In this document: positions 26,793 to 35,267 of the stretch, piece by piece
Position numbering within the stretch: the first letter of the stretch is position 1
Layout: each line of letters opens with the position of its first letter
Source of the DNA: CATQGW01 sp965262235
Lineage (GTDB): Bacteria; Chloroflexota; Dehalococcoidia; Bin125
Direction: 5' to 3'
Length of the DNA: 64,000 nucleotides
NCBI GenBank assembly: GCA_965262235.1
Contig: OZ253504.1
Location: 2,046,001-2,110,000 of the forward strand
Position numbers and translations under genes: made by a program
The notes under the pieces: generated by a model
What the model was told of the DNA's origin: nothing
The model's input: the letters and a program-made list of their open reading frames with translations, nothing else
Databases searched by the model: none

Positions 26793-27416
26793 GTCGATTC
26801 CGGCGATCCGCAGCGCGACGCGCAGCGCGCCGTAGTTGTTGCGGGTGAAGTGGAACGCGCTCATCCCGATCGCCCGCGCGCCGGCCGCGTTCTCGTGCAG
26901 GTCGTCGATGAAGAAACAGTCCTCGGGCGGCGTCCCGATCTGCTCGGCGGCGTATTGGAAGATGCGCGGGTCGGGCTTGCGCAGGCCGATCTCGCCGGAG
27001 ACCACGATCGCGTCCCAGTGGACCTCGATCGGGAGGTTGTCCAGAAACCTGGCGCGCAGATCGTCGGGGGCGTTGCTGAGCACGCCGATCTTGTGGCCGG
27101 CCGCCTGGAGATCGTGCGCCAGCTCGAAGTTGGGTAGGTGGTACTGCCAGGGCTGGGCGTACCAGGCGTCGAGGATCGCCCGGACGTCGGTGGCGGGGTC
27201 CGCGAGCCAGGGCGCGAGCTTGCGTTCGACGCCGCGCTGCCAGGTGTCCCAGTTGCCCTCGCCGGTTTCGATCGCGTGCCATTCGGGCGTGCGGTAGAAG
27301 GCGTCGGCGAGCACGCCGGCGGGCAGATTCCAGCGCTGGGCGAGGGCGTCATAGGAGTCCCAATCCATCTGAATCAGGACTCCGCCGAAATCGAACAGCA
27401 CCGCGCGTTGGTTCAT
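26781..27416 (-). CDS. HAD-superfamily hydrolase (subfamily IA)
   Basis: A 211-residue phosphatase- or dehalogenase-like protein. Motif I is VLFDFGGVL (nucleophile Asp9; the usual second Asp is replaced by Gly, as in epoxide-hydrolase-type HADs), motif II around VLSNAPDD, motif III GLRKPDPRIF, motif IV FFIDDLHENAAGA. The lack of the +2 Asp argues against simple phosphatase chemistry. ATG 27416 has GGGAG upstream. Substrate unknown. Confidence 0.85.
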   Translation of the reverse strand: MNQRAVLFDFGGVLIQMDWDSYDALAQRWNLPAGVLADAFYRTPEWHAIETGEGNWDTWQRGVERKLAPWLADPATDVRAILDAWYAQPWQYHLPNFELAHDLQAAGHKIGVLSNAPDDLRARFLDNLPIEVHWDAIVVSGEIGLRKPDPRIFQYAAEQIGTPPEDCFFIDDLHENAAGARAIGMSAFHFTRNNYGALRVALRIAGIDLPR

Positions 27417-27437
27417 GTTGGCTCCCACTGGCTCGCG

Positions 27438-28748
27438 TCATTGCGACAGGCTACGCACCAGCTCGATGATGCGCGACGCGGCGGGCGAGAAGTCGTGGTT
27501 TGCGCCCCACTGCGCGGCCGCGCTCCTCATCGGTCGCAGCTGCCGCGTGTCGTCGGCGGCGAGCGCACGACGAATCGCGCCGGCGAAGTCGGCGGGTCGG
27601 CCCGCGACGATCCAGCCGGTCTCGGGGGTGATGGTTGCCTGCGCGCCCTCGTGATCGGCGGCGAGGACGGGGGTTCCGGAGCCGAGCGCCTGGGCGATGG
27701 TCAGGCCGTAGGCCTCGTAGAAGGAGGGCGAGACGAACAGGTCGGCGGCGGCGAGCAGCTCCCACTTGAGCGGCGGCGAGACGTAGCCGGGGAAGTTGAC
27801 GGGGATTTCTTCGAGGCTGGCGGCGAGTGAGCGGAGGCGCCGCATGTAGGCCGCGCTGCCCATGTAGGCAGGGGCGCCGGCGATGGTGAGCTCGATGCGC
27901 TGGGCGGTGCTGGGCGACTGGCGTTCGATGATGCGGAGGGCTTCGATCAGCAGTTCGAGGCGCTTCTCGGGCGAGATGCGGCTGAGGGCGAGCAGCTGGA
28001 AGCGGTTGCGGTCGGCCCCGACCGCCTTCAGCGCGGCGGGGCGGCGCTCGCGCAGCGCGGGGTCGGGCTGGCCGACGACGCCCCACCCGACGATGTGCGA
28101 GCGGCTGGCGACATCGCGGTCCGGGTAGCAGGTCGCCAGGGACGCGGCGAGCGGCGCGGAGGGCAGCACCAGCGCGTCGGCGTAGCGCGCCGCGTCGTCC
28201 TCCTTGGCCCAGACGAGCCGCGCGATGTCGGGCGCGACGCGGCTGAGACCTGCGCGCTCGACGATGCGCCAGACGGCGGCGAGGCGGGCAGCGCTGACGG
28301 GCAGGCTGAGGCGCTGCTGGAGGTAGCGACGGGCGAAGAACTCGGCGACGACCACGTGGAAGAGGACGATCTGGCGGAAGCCGCGCTTGTGCAGCGCACG
28401 GAACGGGGGGCCCTCGCTGACATCGTTGGCGAGCACGACCGCGCCTTCGGCTGGGATGTCGCGGAAGAATCGGCTGAGCGCCGCTTCCCATTCGAGGGCG
28501 AACCGGGCGTAGTCGCGCTCGCTCAGCTTGAGCAGTCGGTCAGGCGGCGCGTTGCGCAGCGTCGGCACGCCGAGTGTTTGGCGCTGCGGCGACGAGTCGT
28601 CGGCGCGGCCGGGCGTGAGCACGGTGTAGTCAAGCCCGGCGCCGTCGAGCTGCGGCAGCAGCGCTTCGAGCACCGCGACGCCGCCGCCGACCGGGGCGGC
28701 GTCGGTGCTCAGCGCGCCGGTCGCCGCGGTGATGTAGAGATGAGCCAC
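27438..28748 (-). CDS. Glycosyltransferase, GT4-like
   Basis: A 436-residue protein with the GT-B fold. The N-terminal domain has GGGVAVLEALLPQL; the C-terminal donor domain has FQLLALSRISPEKRLELLIE and the nucleotide-sugar motif VSPSFYEAYGLTIAQALGSG followed by TPVLAADHEGAQ. GTG 28748 lies six bases after TACGCT, so translation is probably leaderless. It may build a glycolipid or polysaccharide, or a trehalose-like sugar; no neighbours decide it. It lies 21 bases upstream of the HAD gene on the same strand, so the two could be cotranscribed. Confidence 0.88.
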   Translation of the reverse strand: MAHLYITAATGALSTDAAPVGGGVAVLEALLPQLDGAGLDYTVLTPGRADDSSPQRQTLGVPTLRNAPPDRLLKLSERDYARFALEWEAALSRFFRDIPAEGAVVLANDVSEGPPFRALHKRGFRQIVLFHVVVAEFFARRYLQQRLSLPVSAARLAAVWRIVERAGLSRVAPDIARLVWAKEDDAARYADALVLPSAPLAASLATCYPDRDVASRSHIVGWGVVGQPDPALRERRPAALKAVGADRNRFQLLALSRISPEKRLELLIEALRIIERQSPSTAQRIELTIAGAPAYMGSAAYMRRLRSLAASLEEIPVNFPGYVSPPLKWELLAAADLFVSPSFYEAYGLTIAQALGSGTPVLAADHEGAQATITPETGWIVAGRPADFAGAIRRALAADDTRQLRPMRSAAAQWGANHDFSPAASRIIELVRSLSQ

Positions 28749-28754
28749 TCGCTG

Positions 28755-28760
28755 AGCGTA
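28755..28760 (-). promoter_or_regulatory. -10 box TACGCT, six bases before glycosyltransferase start
   Basis: On the minus strand TACGCT, CAGCGA, GTG 28748. It is paired with the divergent box at 28798. Confidence 0.45.
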
Positions 28761-28797
28761 CGGAGCGGCGCCACCGTGCGGCGATGTCGGGCGGCGC

Positions 28798-28803
28798 TAC
28801 GAT
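28798..28803 (+). promoter_or_regulatory. -10 box TACGAT, six bases before DapA-like start
   Basis: TACGAT, GCGCGC, ATG 28810. The two divergent boxes are about 40 bases apart. Confidence 0.45.
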
Positions 28804-28809
28804 GCGCGC

Positions 28810-29730
28810 ATGGGACTCAATCTTGATGGGCTGATGGTGGCGCAGGTGACGCCGTTCACGCGCGGCGGCGCCGACGTGGATGTTGAGTGGCTGGCCGGGC
28901 ACATCGCGTGGCTGCGGAGTTTCGGGATCACCGGTCTGCTGACGCTCGGCACGAACGGCGAGGGGCCGTCGGTCGGTCTCGAGGAGCGCAGGCGCGTGAT
29001 CGAGACGGTCGCGGCGGAGGCGGGTGGGCTGACGGTCGTCGCGGGCGCGACGATGGTCTCGCTGCCCGACACGATTCGCGCGGCGAACGAGGCGCTCGAC
29101 GCGGGCGCCGACGCGGTGGCGCTGCTGCCGCCGTATTTCTTCAAGAACATCGAGTCGATGGGGTTGGTCGACTGGTTCTCGACGGTGCTCGAGTCGCTGC
29201 CGGCGGGGGCGAAGGCGCTGCTCTACAACATCCCGCCGCACGCAGGGATCGACATCCCCGATGAGGTGGTGCTGGCGCTGCTGGACTTGCACGGCGATGT
29301 GCTGATGGGGATCAAGGATTCGTCGGGCGACGCGGAGCGGACGCGGCGATATCTCGATCTGGTTCCGGAAGATGGCCCGGGCAGCGAGTTCCGGGTGATG
29401 GCGGGGGCCGACCAGGCGCACGCGGCGCTGTACGGCGTGGGCTGCGTCGGCGGTGTGTCGGGGCTGGCCAACGCCGTCCCGGCGCTGGTCAGCACGATCC
29501 AGTATGCGCACCGCAACGGCGGTGAGCCGGAGCGCCCGCAGCGGCAGCTCAACGAGCTGCACGCGATCCTCAACGCGTTCCCGAAGGTCGGGGCGCTGAA
29601 GCAGCTGCTGGCGTTCACGAGCGGCCTGCCGCTGACCCACGCGCGGCCGCCGTACCGCGACCTGAGCGCAGCGGAGGTCGGTGCGTTGGAGGAGGCGGTC
29701 GGGCGCTATCTGCTGGGCGAGCCGGTCTAG
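28810..29730 (+). CDS. Dihydrodipicolinate synthase / N-acetylneuraminate lyase family protein
   Basis: A 306-residue class I aldolase-type TIM barrel. Schiff-base Lys169 lies in MGIKDSSGD, catalytic Tyr139 in LLYNIPPHAG, and the pyruvate-binding GTNGEGPSV segment near residues 47-55 replaces the GTTGE of DapA. No lysine-pathway genes are nearby, so it may serve another pyruvate-dependent aldol reaction such as keto-sugar breakdown. Confidence 0.9.
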   Translation: MGLNLDGLMVAQVTPFTRGGADVDVEWLAGHIAWLRSFGITGLLTLGTNGEGPSVGLEERRRVIETVAAEAGGLTVVAGATMVSLPDTIRAANEALDAGADAVALLPPYFFKNIESMGLVDWFSTVLESLPAGAKALLYNIPPHAGIDIPDEVVLALLDLHGDVLMGIKDSSGDAERTRRYLDLVPEDGPGSEFRVMAGADQAHAALYGVGCVGGVSGLANAVPALVSTIQYAHRNGGEPERPQRQLNELHAILNAFPKVGALKQLLAFTSGLPLTHARPPYRDLSAAEVGALEEAVGRYLLGEPV

Positions 29731-29742
29731 CGCTCGTCGCGC

Positions 29743-30996
29743 CTAGAAGTGGTTCATGCAGTGCATGCGGTATTCGGTGGCGAAGATGGCGTCGGCGCGG
29801 GCCAGGGCTGAGCGGTTGGTGACATCGAGGCGGCCGAGGCGCGCGAGGTAGGAGGCCGAGAGGTGGCCCGTGATCAGCTGGGCCATTGAGTGAACGTCGA
29901 GGCTGAAGTCGGGCTCGGCGTCGGTCTGGCGGATGTCGGAGCCCTCGGGCCCTACGTCCAGCGCCCAGGTCGCGTCGTTCCAGTCGCAGAGGTCGTCGTG
30001 CACGCGGAAGCTGACGCTGCCCTCGGCGGGGTAGGGGCGAATCGAGAGCGCGCGGGCGAGGTCGACGATCCGCACCAGAACCCCGTCGCTGGTCTTGCGC
30101 CGCAGCGTGCGCGGGTCGCGCGCGTAGACGAACAGCGGATCGTCCTCTGGGGCGTCGGCCACGTAGATGCGCCAGACGAGGTCGTGCGCCGCGATGAATT
30201 GCCACATCGCGATGTAGGCCGCCGGGGTGAGCCAGCCGTATTCGCGGACCGTCGTGCGGTGATCACGCTGTCCGCCCGTGATCGTGCTGTATTCGCGCAG
30301 CTCGGCGCTGGTGTAGAGCATGTAGCCGAGCGGCTGGCCATCTTCCTCGTAGAGCAGGCAGCGAATCGGGCCTTCGTGGATGTCGTCCGGTTCGGCGAGC
30401 GCTTCGGCGTCCCAGGTGTCGCGCCCACGGTGAACCAGTCCGTGGCGCGGTGCGGCGAAGGCGCGATAGAGATCGCGGATCACCTGCGCGTCGTCGGGCA
30501 GGTCGGCGGCGTTGCTGACCGACAGCTCACCGCGCGGCTCGGGGTAGTGGATGAAGTGCAGATCGAGCGGGTCGATCTCGTAGCTAGCGCGGTTGGAGCA
30601 GACCGCGTAGCCGAAGCGCTGGTAGATCGCCGCTTGTGAGGCGTAGAGCACCGCGAGCGACTGGCCGCGCTCGTATTGCTCGGTCAGCGAATACTCCATG
30701 GCCGAGCGCAGATAGCCGCGGCGTCGCTTGGTTGGCAGGGTGCCGACCGCGGTGACGCCGGCGATCGCCGCGCGCTCTCCGTTGAAGCGCATCGAGAAGG
30801 GCCAGGCGCCGAAGGTGGTGGCAAGCTGGCCGTGCTCGAACACGCAGGTGCTCCACTCGGGGCGCAGGTAGGTGACCGGGTCGCGCTCGGGCACGCCGTG
30901 CTCGCCAAGCGCGATGTTCGCGACGAAGCGGAAGTCTTCCATCTCTTCGGCATTGGCGGCGCGAACGATCACGCCGGCCGGCAATTCGCGCGGCAT
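29743..30996 (-). CDS. Eis-like GNAT N-acetyltransferase with SCP2-like C-terminus
   Basis: A 417-residue protein with the Eis layout: two GNAT-like regions and a C-terminal sterol-carrier-like domain. The acetyl-CoA loop is KRRRGYLRSAM near residues 90-100. Y125 in AIYQRFGYA corresponds to the catalytic Tyr126 of M. tuberculosis Eis, and the chain ends in Phe, as Eis does, whose terminal carboxylate takes part in catalysis. Eis proteins acetylate amines of aminoglycosides and polyamines; the substrate here is unknown. ATG 30996 has GAGGAG upstream, and TACGAT at 31041-31036 could be the promoter. Confidence 0.85.
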   Translation of the reverse strand: MPRELPAGVIVRAANAEEMEDFRFVANIALGEHGVPERDPVTYLRPEWSTCVFEHGQLATTFGAWPFSMRFNGERAAIAGVTAVGTLPTKRRRGYLRSAMEYSLTEQYERGQSLAVLYASQAAIYQRFGYAVCSNRASYEIDPLDLHFIHYPEPRGELSVSNAADLPDDAQVIRDLYRAFAAPRHGLVHRGRDTWDAEALAEPDDIHEGPIRCLLYEEDGQPLGYMLYTSAELREYSTITGGQRDHRTTVREYGWLTPAAYIAMWQFIAAHDLVWRIYVADAPEDDPLFVYARDPRTLRRKTSDGVLVRIVDLARALSIRPYPAEGSVSFRVHDDLCDWNDATWALDVGPEGSDIRQTDAEPDFSLDVHSMAQLITGHLSASYLARLGRLDVTNRSALARADAIFATEYRMHCMNHF

Positions 30997-31035
30997 AAGG
31001 GCTGGCTCCTCGATTTCGGGCGGTTGGACGAGTGG

Positions 31036-31041
31036 ATCGTA
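31036..31041 (-). promoter_or_regulatory. -10 box TACGAT of Eis-like gene
   Basis: Minus-strand TACGAT about 39 bases before ATG 30996, with GAGGAG in the leader. Confidence 0.35.
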
Positions 31042-31074
31042 TCAGGGGCTGGCGCACGGCGGTCTCGATGTGCA

Positions 31075-31080
31075 TATAGT
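31075..31080 (+). promoter_or_regulatory. -10 box TATAGT of two-component operon
   Basis: TATAGT, then a leader with GCGAGGTG before ATG 31113. No strong -35 hexamer is visible. Confidence 0.4.
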
Positions 31081-31112
31081 GGTCAGGGTTTGCGGCGAGG
31101 TGTGATGTGCCG

Positions 31113-31856
31113 ATGAAGATCCTGATCGCAGATGACGAGCCGCACATCCGCGAGCTGGTGCGGACGTACCTCTCGCGCGAGGGCTACGAGCTCGAATACG
31201 CCGTCGACGGCCGCGAGGCGCTGGACAAGGCGCTCTCGATGCGGCCGGACCTGGTCGTGCTGGACCTGATGATGCCGAAGCTGGACGGCTTCGAGGTGAC
31301 AAAGACCCTGCGCCAGTATTCCGACGTGCCGATCATGATGCTCACGGTCCGCCGCGAGGACACGGTCAAGGTCGCCGGGCTGGAGCTGGGCGCCGACGAT
31401 TACCTGACCAAGCCGTTCAACCCGAAGGAGCTGGTCGCGCGCGTCAAGGCGATCCTGCGGCGCACCGACGGGATTCACCGCTCGGGCGTCGAGGTGACGG
31501 TGGGCAGCCTGCGGCTGAACCGTCAACAGCGCGAGGCGGAGCTCGGCGGCGAGCGGCTGAAGCTGCGCACCAAGGAGTTCGACCTGCTGTTCGCGCTGGC
31601 CCAGAACCTGAACACGGTGATGTCGCGCGAGCAGCTGCTCAGCCTGGTCTGGGGCTACACGTTCAGCGGCGAGACGCGGACCGTCGATGTGCACATCAAC
31701 CACGTGCGGCAGAAGCTGCAGAACAGCGATCTGGCGATCGAGACGCTGCGCGGGGTGGGCTACAAGCTGACGGTGATCGAGGATCCGCCGGCGCAGGGGT
31801 CGTCGAACGGATCGAAGCCGGGGGCCGACGGTCGGTCGCAGGATGGCGGCGAGTAG
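31113..31856 (+). CDS. OmpR-family response regulator
   Basis: A 247-residue regulator with a receiver domain (ILIADDEPHIR acidic pocket, phosphoacceptor D51 in LVVLDLMMPK, Lys in DDYLTKPFNPKEL) and a C-terminal winged helix (LRTKEFDLLFALA, GETRTVDVHINHVRQKL, GVGYKL). It probably controls transcription in answer to the kinase that follows. ATG 31113 is chosen; an in-frame GTG two codons earlier also exists. The kinase gene overlaps by 14 bases. Confidence 0.95.
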   Translation: MKILIADDEPHIRELVRTYLSREGYELEYAVDGREALDKALSMRPDLVVLDLMMPKLDGFEVTKTLRQYSDVPIMMLTVRREDTVKVAGLELGADDYLTKPFNPKELVARVKAILRRTDGIHRSGVEVTVGSLRLNRQQREAELGGERLKLRTKEFDLLFALAQNLNTVMSREQLLSLVWGYTFSGETRTVDVHINHVRQKLQNSDLAIETLRGVGYKLTVIEDPPAQGSSNGSKPGADGRSQDGGE

Positions 31857-33351
31857 CAGCGAGCGGTCTGCGAGGGCGCGCCTGCGCTGGCCGGAGCGGC
31901 TGCGCGCCCGCACGATCCGCGCGCGCATCTATCTCACCTTGGCGGCGATCATCCTGATCACTCTGGCGGTGACAGGCGCTGCGCTGTTCTTCGTGCTGGG
32001 CAGCTATCAGCAGAGCATCGAGCAGTCGCGCGTGCGCGAGATCGCCAAGGCCTGGGGGCCGGAGCTGTTCTCGGAGGGCCAGGAGAGTCGGCGGCTCGGC
32101 CAGATGCTGGAGCTGTTCGAGACGAGTCCGCTGCTGAGAGGGTCGATCTCGGAAGACGATGACGTGGTGGTGCTGGGGCTGACCGCCGACGGTCGGGTCG
32201 CGGCGGTGCAGGAGCAGGAGGATCGGTTCCGCGGCGAGCGGCTCGGCCTGGAGTTGTCGGAGCTTCAGCCGGGCGCGTCGTGGGAGGGCGAGATCGAAGC
32301 GCCCGGCGGCGAACGGCTGACCTATATCGTCGTCGCGCTGCCGCCGGCCAACGCGGAGCGGCAGGGCTTCTGCTGCCTCGCGGTCGCCAAGGTGGCGGAG
32401 CCGCGCGCGGCGGTGCTGACTGATCTCGCGCCGAATCTGCTGGTGGCCGGGTTGGTCGCGCTGGTGATCGCGGGATTGGTCGGCCTGGCGCTGTCGCGTT
32501 CGATCTACCGGCCGGTGCAGCGGGTCGCTGCGGCCGCGCGGAGCGTCGCGCGGGGGCGGCTGCAGCAGCGCGTCGAGATCGGCGGTTCCCAGGAGGTGCG
32601 CGAACTGGGCCAGTCGTTCAACCAGATGACGGAGGAGGTCGAGCGTCAGCAGACGGCGCTGCGCGACTTTCTGGCCAACGTGTCGCACGACCTGCAGACG
32701 CCGCTGACTTCGATCAACGGCTTCTCGCAGGCGCTGATGGACGACGTGGTCGAGGAGGAGGGGCGGGGCAACGCCTACCGGATCATCGAGGACGAGTCGC
32801 GGCGGCTGTTGCGGCTGGTCGAGGGCTTGCTCGATCTATCGCGGATCGAGGCGGGCCAGGCGCGCGTCGAGCGAGCGCCGGTCACGCTGGGGATGTTGAT
32901 GGAGCACATCGGCGATCTGTTCACGCTGCGCGCCGAAGAGCTCGATGTGGAGCTGAAGGTTGAGGACGGCGTCGCGCCGGACGCGTTGGGCGACTGGGAT
33001 CGCCTCGAGCAGGTGCTCGGTAACTTGGTGGACAACGCGCTGCGGCACACGCCACCGGGAGGCCACGTGACGCTTAGCGCGCGCTCGGAGAGCGAGACGA
33101 GCGTGAGCATGTCTGTCGCCGACACGGGCGTCGGGATTCCCGAGGAGGCGATCCCGCACCTGTTCGACCGCTACTACAAGTCCGATCGGCCCGGCGCGCA
33201 GGGCGGCACCGGCCTCGGCTTGGCGATCGCCCGCGAGCTGGTGCGGGCGCAGGATGGGGAGATTGCGGTCTTCAGCGAGCAGGGCGAGGGCACCACGTTC
33301 CGCGTGATTCTGCGCGTCGCCGAGGCCGACGGTGCGGATGGGGTGGGCTGA
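31843..33351 (+). CDS. Sensor histidine kinase
   Basis: A 502-residue membrane kinase. TM1 is at about residues 27-52, an extracytoplasmic sensor of about 145 residues follows, then TM2 (VAGLVALVIAGLVGLALS), HAMP, and the DHp helix with phospho-His282 in ANVSHDLQTPLTSI. The ATPase domain has the N box NLVDNALRHTP, G1 DTGVGIPEE and G2 GGTGLGLAIA. It is cotranscribed with the response regulator. The sensor domain has no recognised fold, so the signal is unknown. Confidence 0.95.
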   Translation: MAASSSERSARARLRWPERLRARTIRARIYLTLAAIILITLAVTGAALFFVLGSYQQSIEQSRVREIAKAWGPELFSEGQESRRLGQMLELFETSPLLRGSISEDDDVVVLGLTADGRVAAVQEQEDRFRGERLGLELSELQPGASWEGEIEAPGGERLTYIVVALPPANAERQGFCCLAVAKVAEPRAAVLTDLAPNLLVAGLVALVIAGLVGLALSRSIYRPVQRVAAAARSVARGRLQQRVEIGGSQEVRELGQSFNQMTEEVERQQTALRDFLANVSHDLQTPLTSINGFSQALMDDVVEEEGRGNAYRIIEDESRRLLRLVEGLLDLSRIEAGQARVERAPVTLGMLMEHIGDLFTLRAEELDVELKVEDGVAPDALGDWDRLEQVLGNLVDNALRHTPPGGHVTLSARSESETSVSMSVADTGVGIPEEAIPHLFDRYYKSDRPGAQGGTGLGLAIARELVRAQDGEIAVFSEQGEGTTFRVILRVAEADGADGVG

Positions 33352-33354
33352 CCG

Positions 33355-34098
33355 GTGGCCGGCGAGGACGGCGCCGAAGGTGGGATGGGGGCTCGGCGGC
33401 TGACGCGCACCGCACTCGTCGCGTTTGTGGCGGCGCTCGTGCTGTCGGCGCTCGTGTTGGCGGTGTGCAATGGCGACGTGACCACGCCCGTGCAGCCGCC
33501 GGCAGAGTCGCCGGCTGCTGCGCAGGCTGAACAACAGCCCGCAGCGCCGCCGCCCGTGCAGGTGATCGTGCTGACCGTCGACGATCTGGGGGCGCACCTC
33601 GAGTCGACCGCGCTCCAGGCGGGGCTGATCGAGTGGCTGGAGAACATGCAGGACCCGGTGATCTCGGCGCTGCCCGCACGCGCGCTTGGGCACGACGGCA
33701 GCGTCTTCAGCCCCTCTGCGACGAGCCCGAACGGCGAGACGTTCTGGTGGCACGTGATCACCGACGTGAGCGCGGAGTCGGCCGAGGCCTGGGTGCGCTA
33801 CCTCTCGGAACAGTCGCCCGCGATCGCGCTGAGCTTCACCAGTCCCGATCACGACCTGTTTCGCGCGGAGGCGGTCGCCGTCCCGCCGTTGGGCTCGGCG
33901 GCGATGTCGGCGCGGCTGCTGCATGGTCACGAAGGCGGGCGCTGGCGCACGGAGGTGATCGTGTTTTCGCAGGGCGCCGCGATCGTCTTTCTGCGCAGTT
34001 CGCGCCGCGAGGAACGCGACTCACTGACCGAGCTGCCGCGAATCGCGGAGCTGATCAGCGAGCGCCTCGCGGCGCCGGCCGCCGCTACAGACCGTTGA
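33355..34098 (+). CDS. Membrane-anchored hypothetical protein
   Basis: A 247-residue protein with a basic N-terminus, a span at about residues 19-38 (ALVAFVAALVLSALVLAV), a Pro/Ala-rich linker (about 45-65) and an extracytoplasmic domain. No domain is recognised. The GTG start follows the kinase stop after three bases, so it belongs to the two-component operon and may be a sensor accessory or target; this is inference. Confidence 0.6.
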   Translation: MAGEDGAEGGMGARRLTRTALVAFVAALVLSALVLAVCNGDVTTPVQPPAESPAAAQAEQQPAAPPPVQVIVLTVDDLGAHLESTALQAGLIEWLENMQDPVISALPARALGHDGSVFSPSATSPNGETFWWHVITDVSAESAEAWVRYLSEQSPAIALSFTSPDHDLFRAEAVAVPPLGSAAMSARLLHGHEGGRWRTEVIVFSQGAAIVFLRSSRREERDSLTELPRIAELISERLAAPAAATDR

Positions 34099-34221
34099 TG
34101 GTCGCTCCGAGATCGGCGCTCAGTCGGCGGCCACCCGCAGGGCATCCGCTGCGGGCTGAATCTCGCGGCGCAGGTCGTTAGGCTTGTCGCGCAGCTTCTC
34201 ATCCGGCGAGGCCTTTAGGAC

Positions 34222-35208
34222 GTGAAAGCAGCACGACACCGGCGGCTCGGCCAGATGGCGGCGTGGGTCGCCCTGGGTGCAGGCGTGCTAGCGATCGTGA
34301 TTCGTCTCGCCGTCGGGCTCGATGCGGTGATCTTCGCGCCGATCGTCGGCGCCGCCGCCTTGGCCGGGTTGGCGCTCGGTCGCAGTCGCGGCGAGGGCGG
34401 CATGCTGGCGGCGTACTTCGTCGCCCTCGCGTTGTTCACCCAGCTGCGCGACGCGGCCGACGAGACCGGGTTGCCCACGTTCTCCGCCTACGTGATCGAT
34501 TGGGAGTTGTGGATGTTCGGCGGCGCTGCGCCGTCGGCCTGGTTGCAGGCGCGAATCGGCGGCGTCGGCCCCCAGCCGGGCTTCCTGGCCTACGCCTCCG
34601 CCGTGACCCACTGGCTGTGGTTCGTGTTCCCGCACGCGACAGTGGTGGGCGTGTACTTCTTCGCGCGGCGGATGTCCTCGCGCGTGATCGTGATTGTGCT
34701 GGCGACCTTCTACGTGGGCGTCACGCTCTACTTCCTGGCGCCCACGGCGCCGCCCTGGATGGCGAGCGAGCAGGGCCTGTTGGGCGGCGTCGTGCGCGGC
34801 ATGGACGGCGTCGGGCCAGCGATTCTGGGCGCATCGCTCTACGGCAGCGCGTTCGACTTTCTGGCCGAGCCGAACCCGACGGCGGCGATGCCATCGCTGC
34901 ACTTCGCGGCCTCGTTCGTGGTGGTGCTGGTGGGCTTGATGCTCCGCTCGCGGGTGCTGACCGGGATCGCCGTGTTCTACTCCGCCGCTCTGGCGTTCGC
35001 GCTGATCTACCTCGGCGAGCACTACTTCGCCGACGTCATCTCCGGGGGGGTGGTGGCGTTCGCGGCGTTCTTCGCGGTCGAGCTGGCGCGCGGGATGTAC
35101 CTGGCGGCGCAGCGCCGCCGCACGGAGATTTCGGCCGCGCTGCGGCGTTGGGAGGAGCGGGCGCGCGAGGCGCTGCGTCTCGCCGGACGACGGATCGAAG
35201 CGAGCTGA
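34222..35208 (+). CDS. PAP2-superfamily membrane phosphatase / inositolphosphotransferase-like
   Basis: A 328-residue multi-span protein. The PAP2 motifs in order are a HFAASF-type P-SLH (AMPSLHFAASFVVVLV, near residue 228) and the last GEHYFADVISG (near 270), which carry the catalytic histidines; the first KxxxxxxRP box is not evident. This resembles the PAP2_3 group acting on inositol or sphingo-lipids. GTG 34222 is the likely start. It would act in the cytoplasmic membrane on lipid phosphates. Confidence 0.78.
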   Translation: MKAARHRRLGQMAAWVALGAGVLAIVIRLAVGLDAVIFAPIVGAAALAGLALGRSRGEGGMLAAYFVALALFTQLRDAADETGLPTFSAYVIDWELWMFGGAAPSAWLQARIGGVGPQPGFLAYASAVTHWLWFVFPHATVVGVYFFARRMSSRVIVIVLATFYVGVTLYFLAPTAPPWMASEQGLLGGVVRGMDGVGPAILGASLYGSAFDFLAEPNPTAAMPSLHFAASFVVVLVGLMLRSRVLTGIAVFYSAALAFALIYLGEHYFADVISGGVVAFAAFFAVELARGMYLAAQRRRTEISAALRRWEERAREALRLAGRRIEAS

Positions 35209-35267
35209 GCGTGAGCCGCCGCGGGCCGACCGCCACTCGAGCGATGCGGCGCCCGGCGGAGTAGGCC

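Noticed and set aside
28000..28491. Minus-strand and plus-strand Arg/Pro-rich frames over the glycosyltransferase
   Set aside because: They are out-of-frame shadows of a clear gene.
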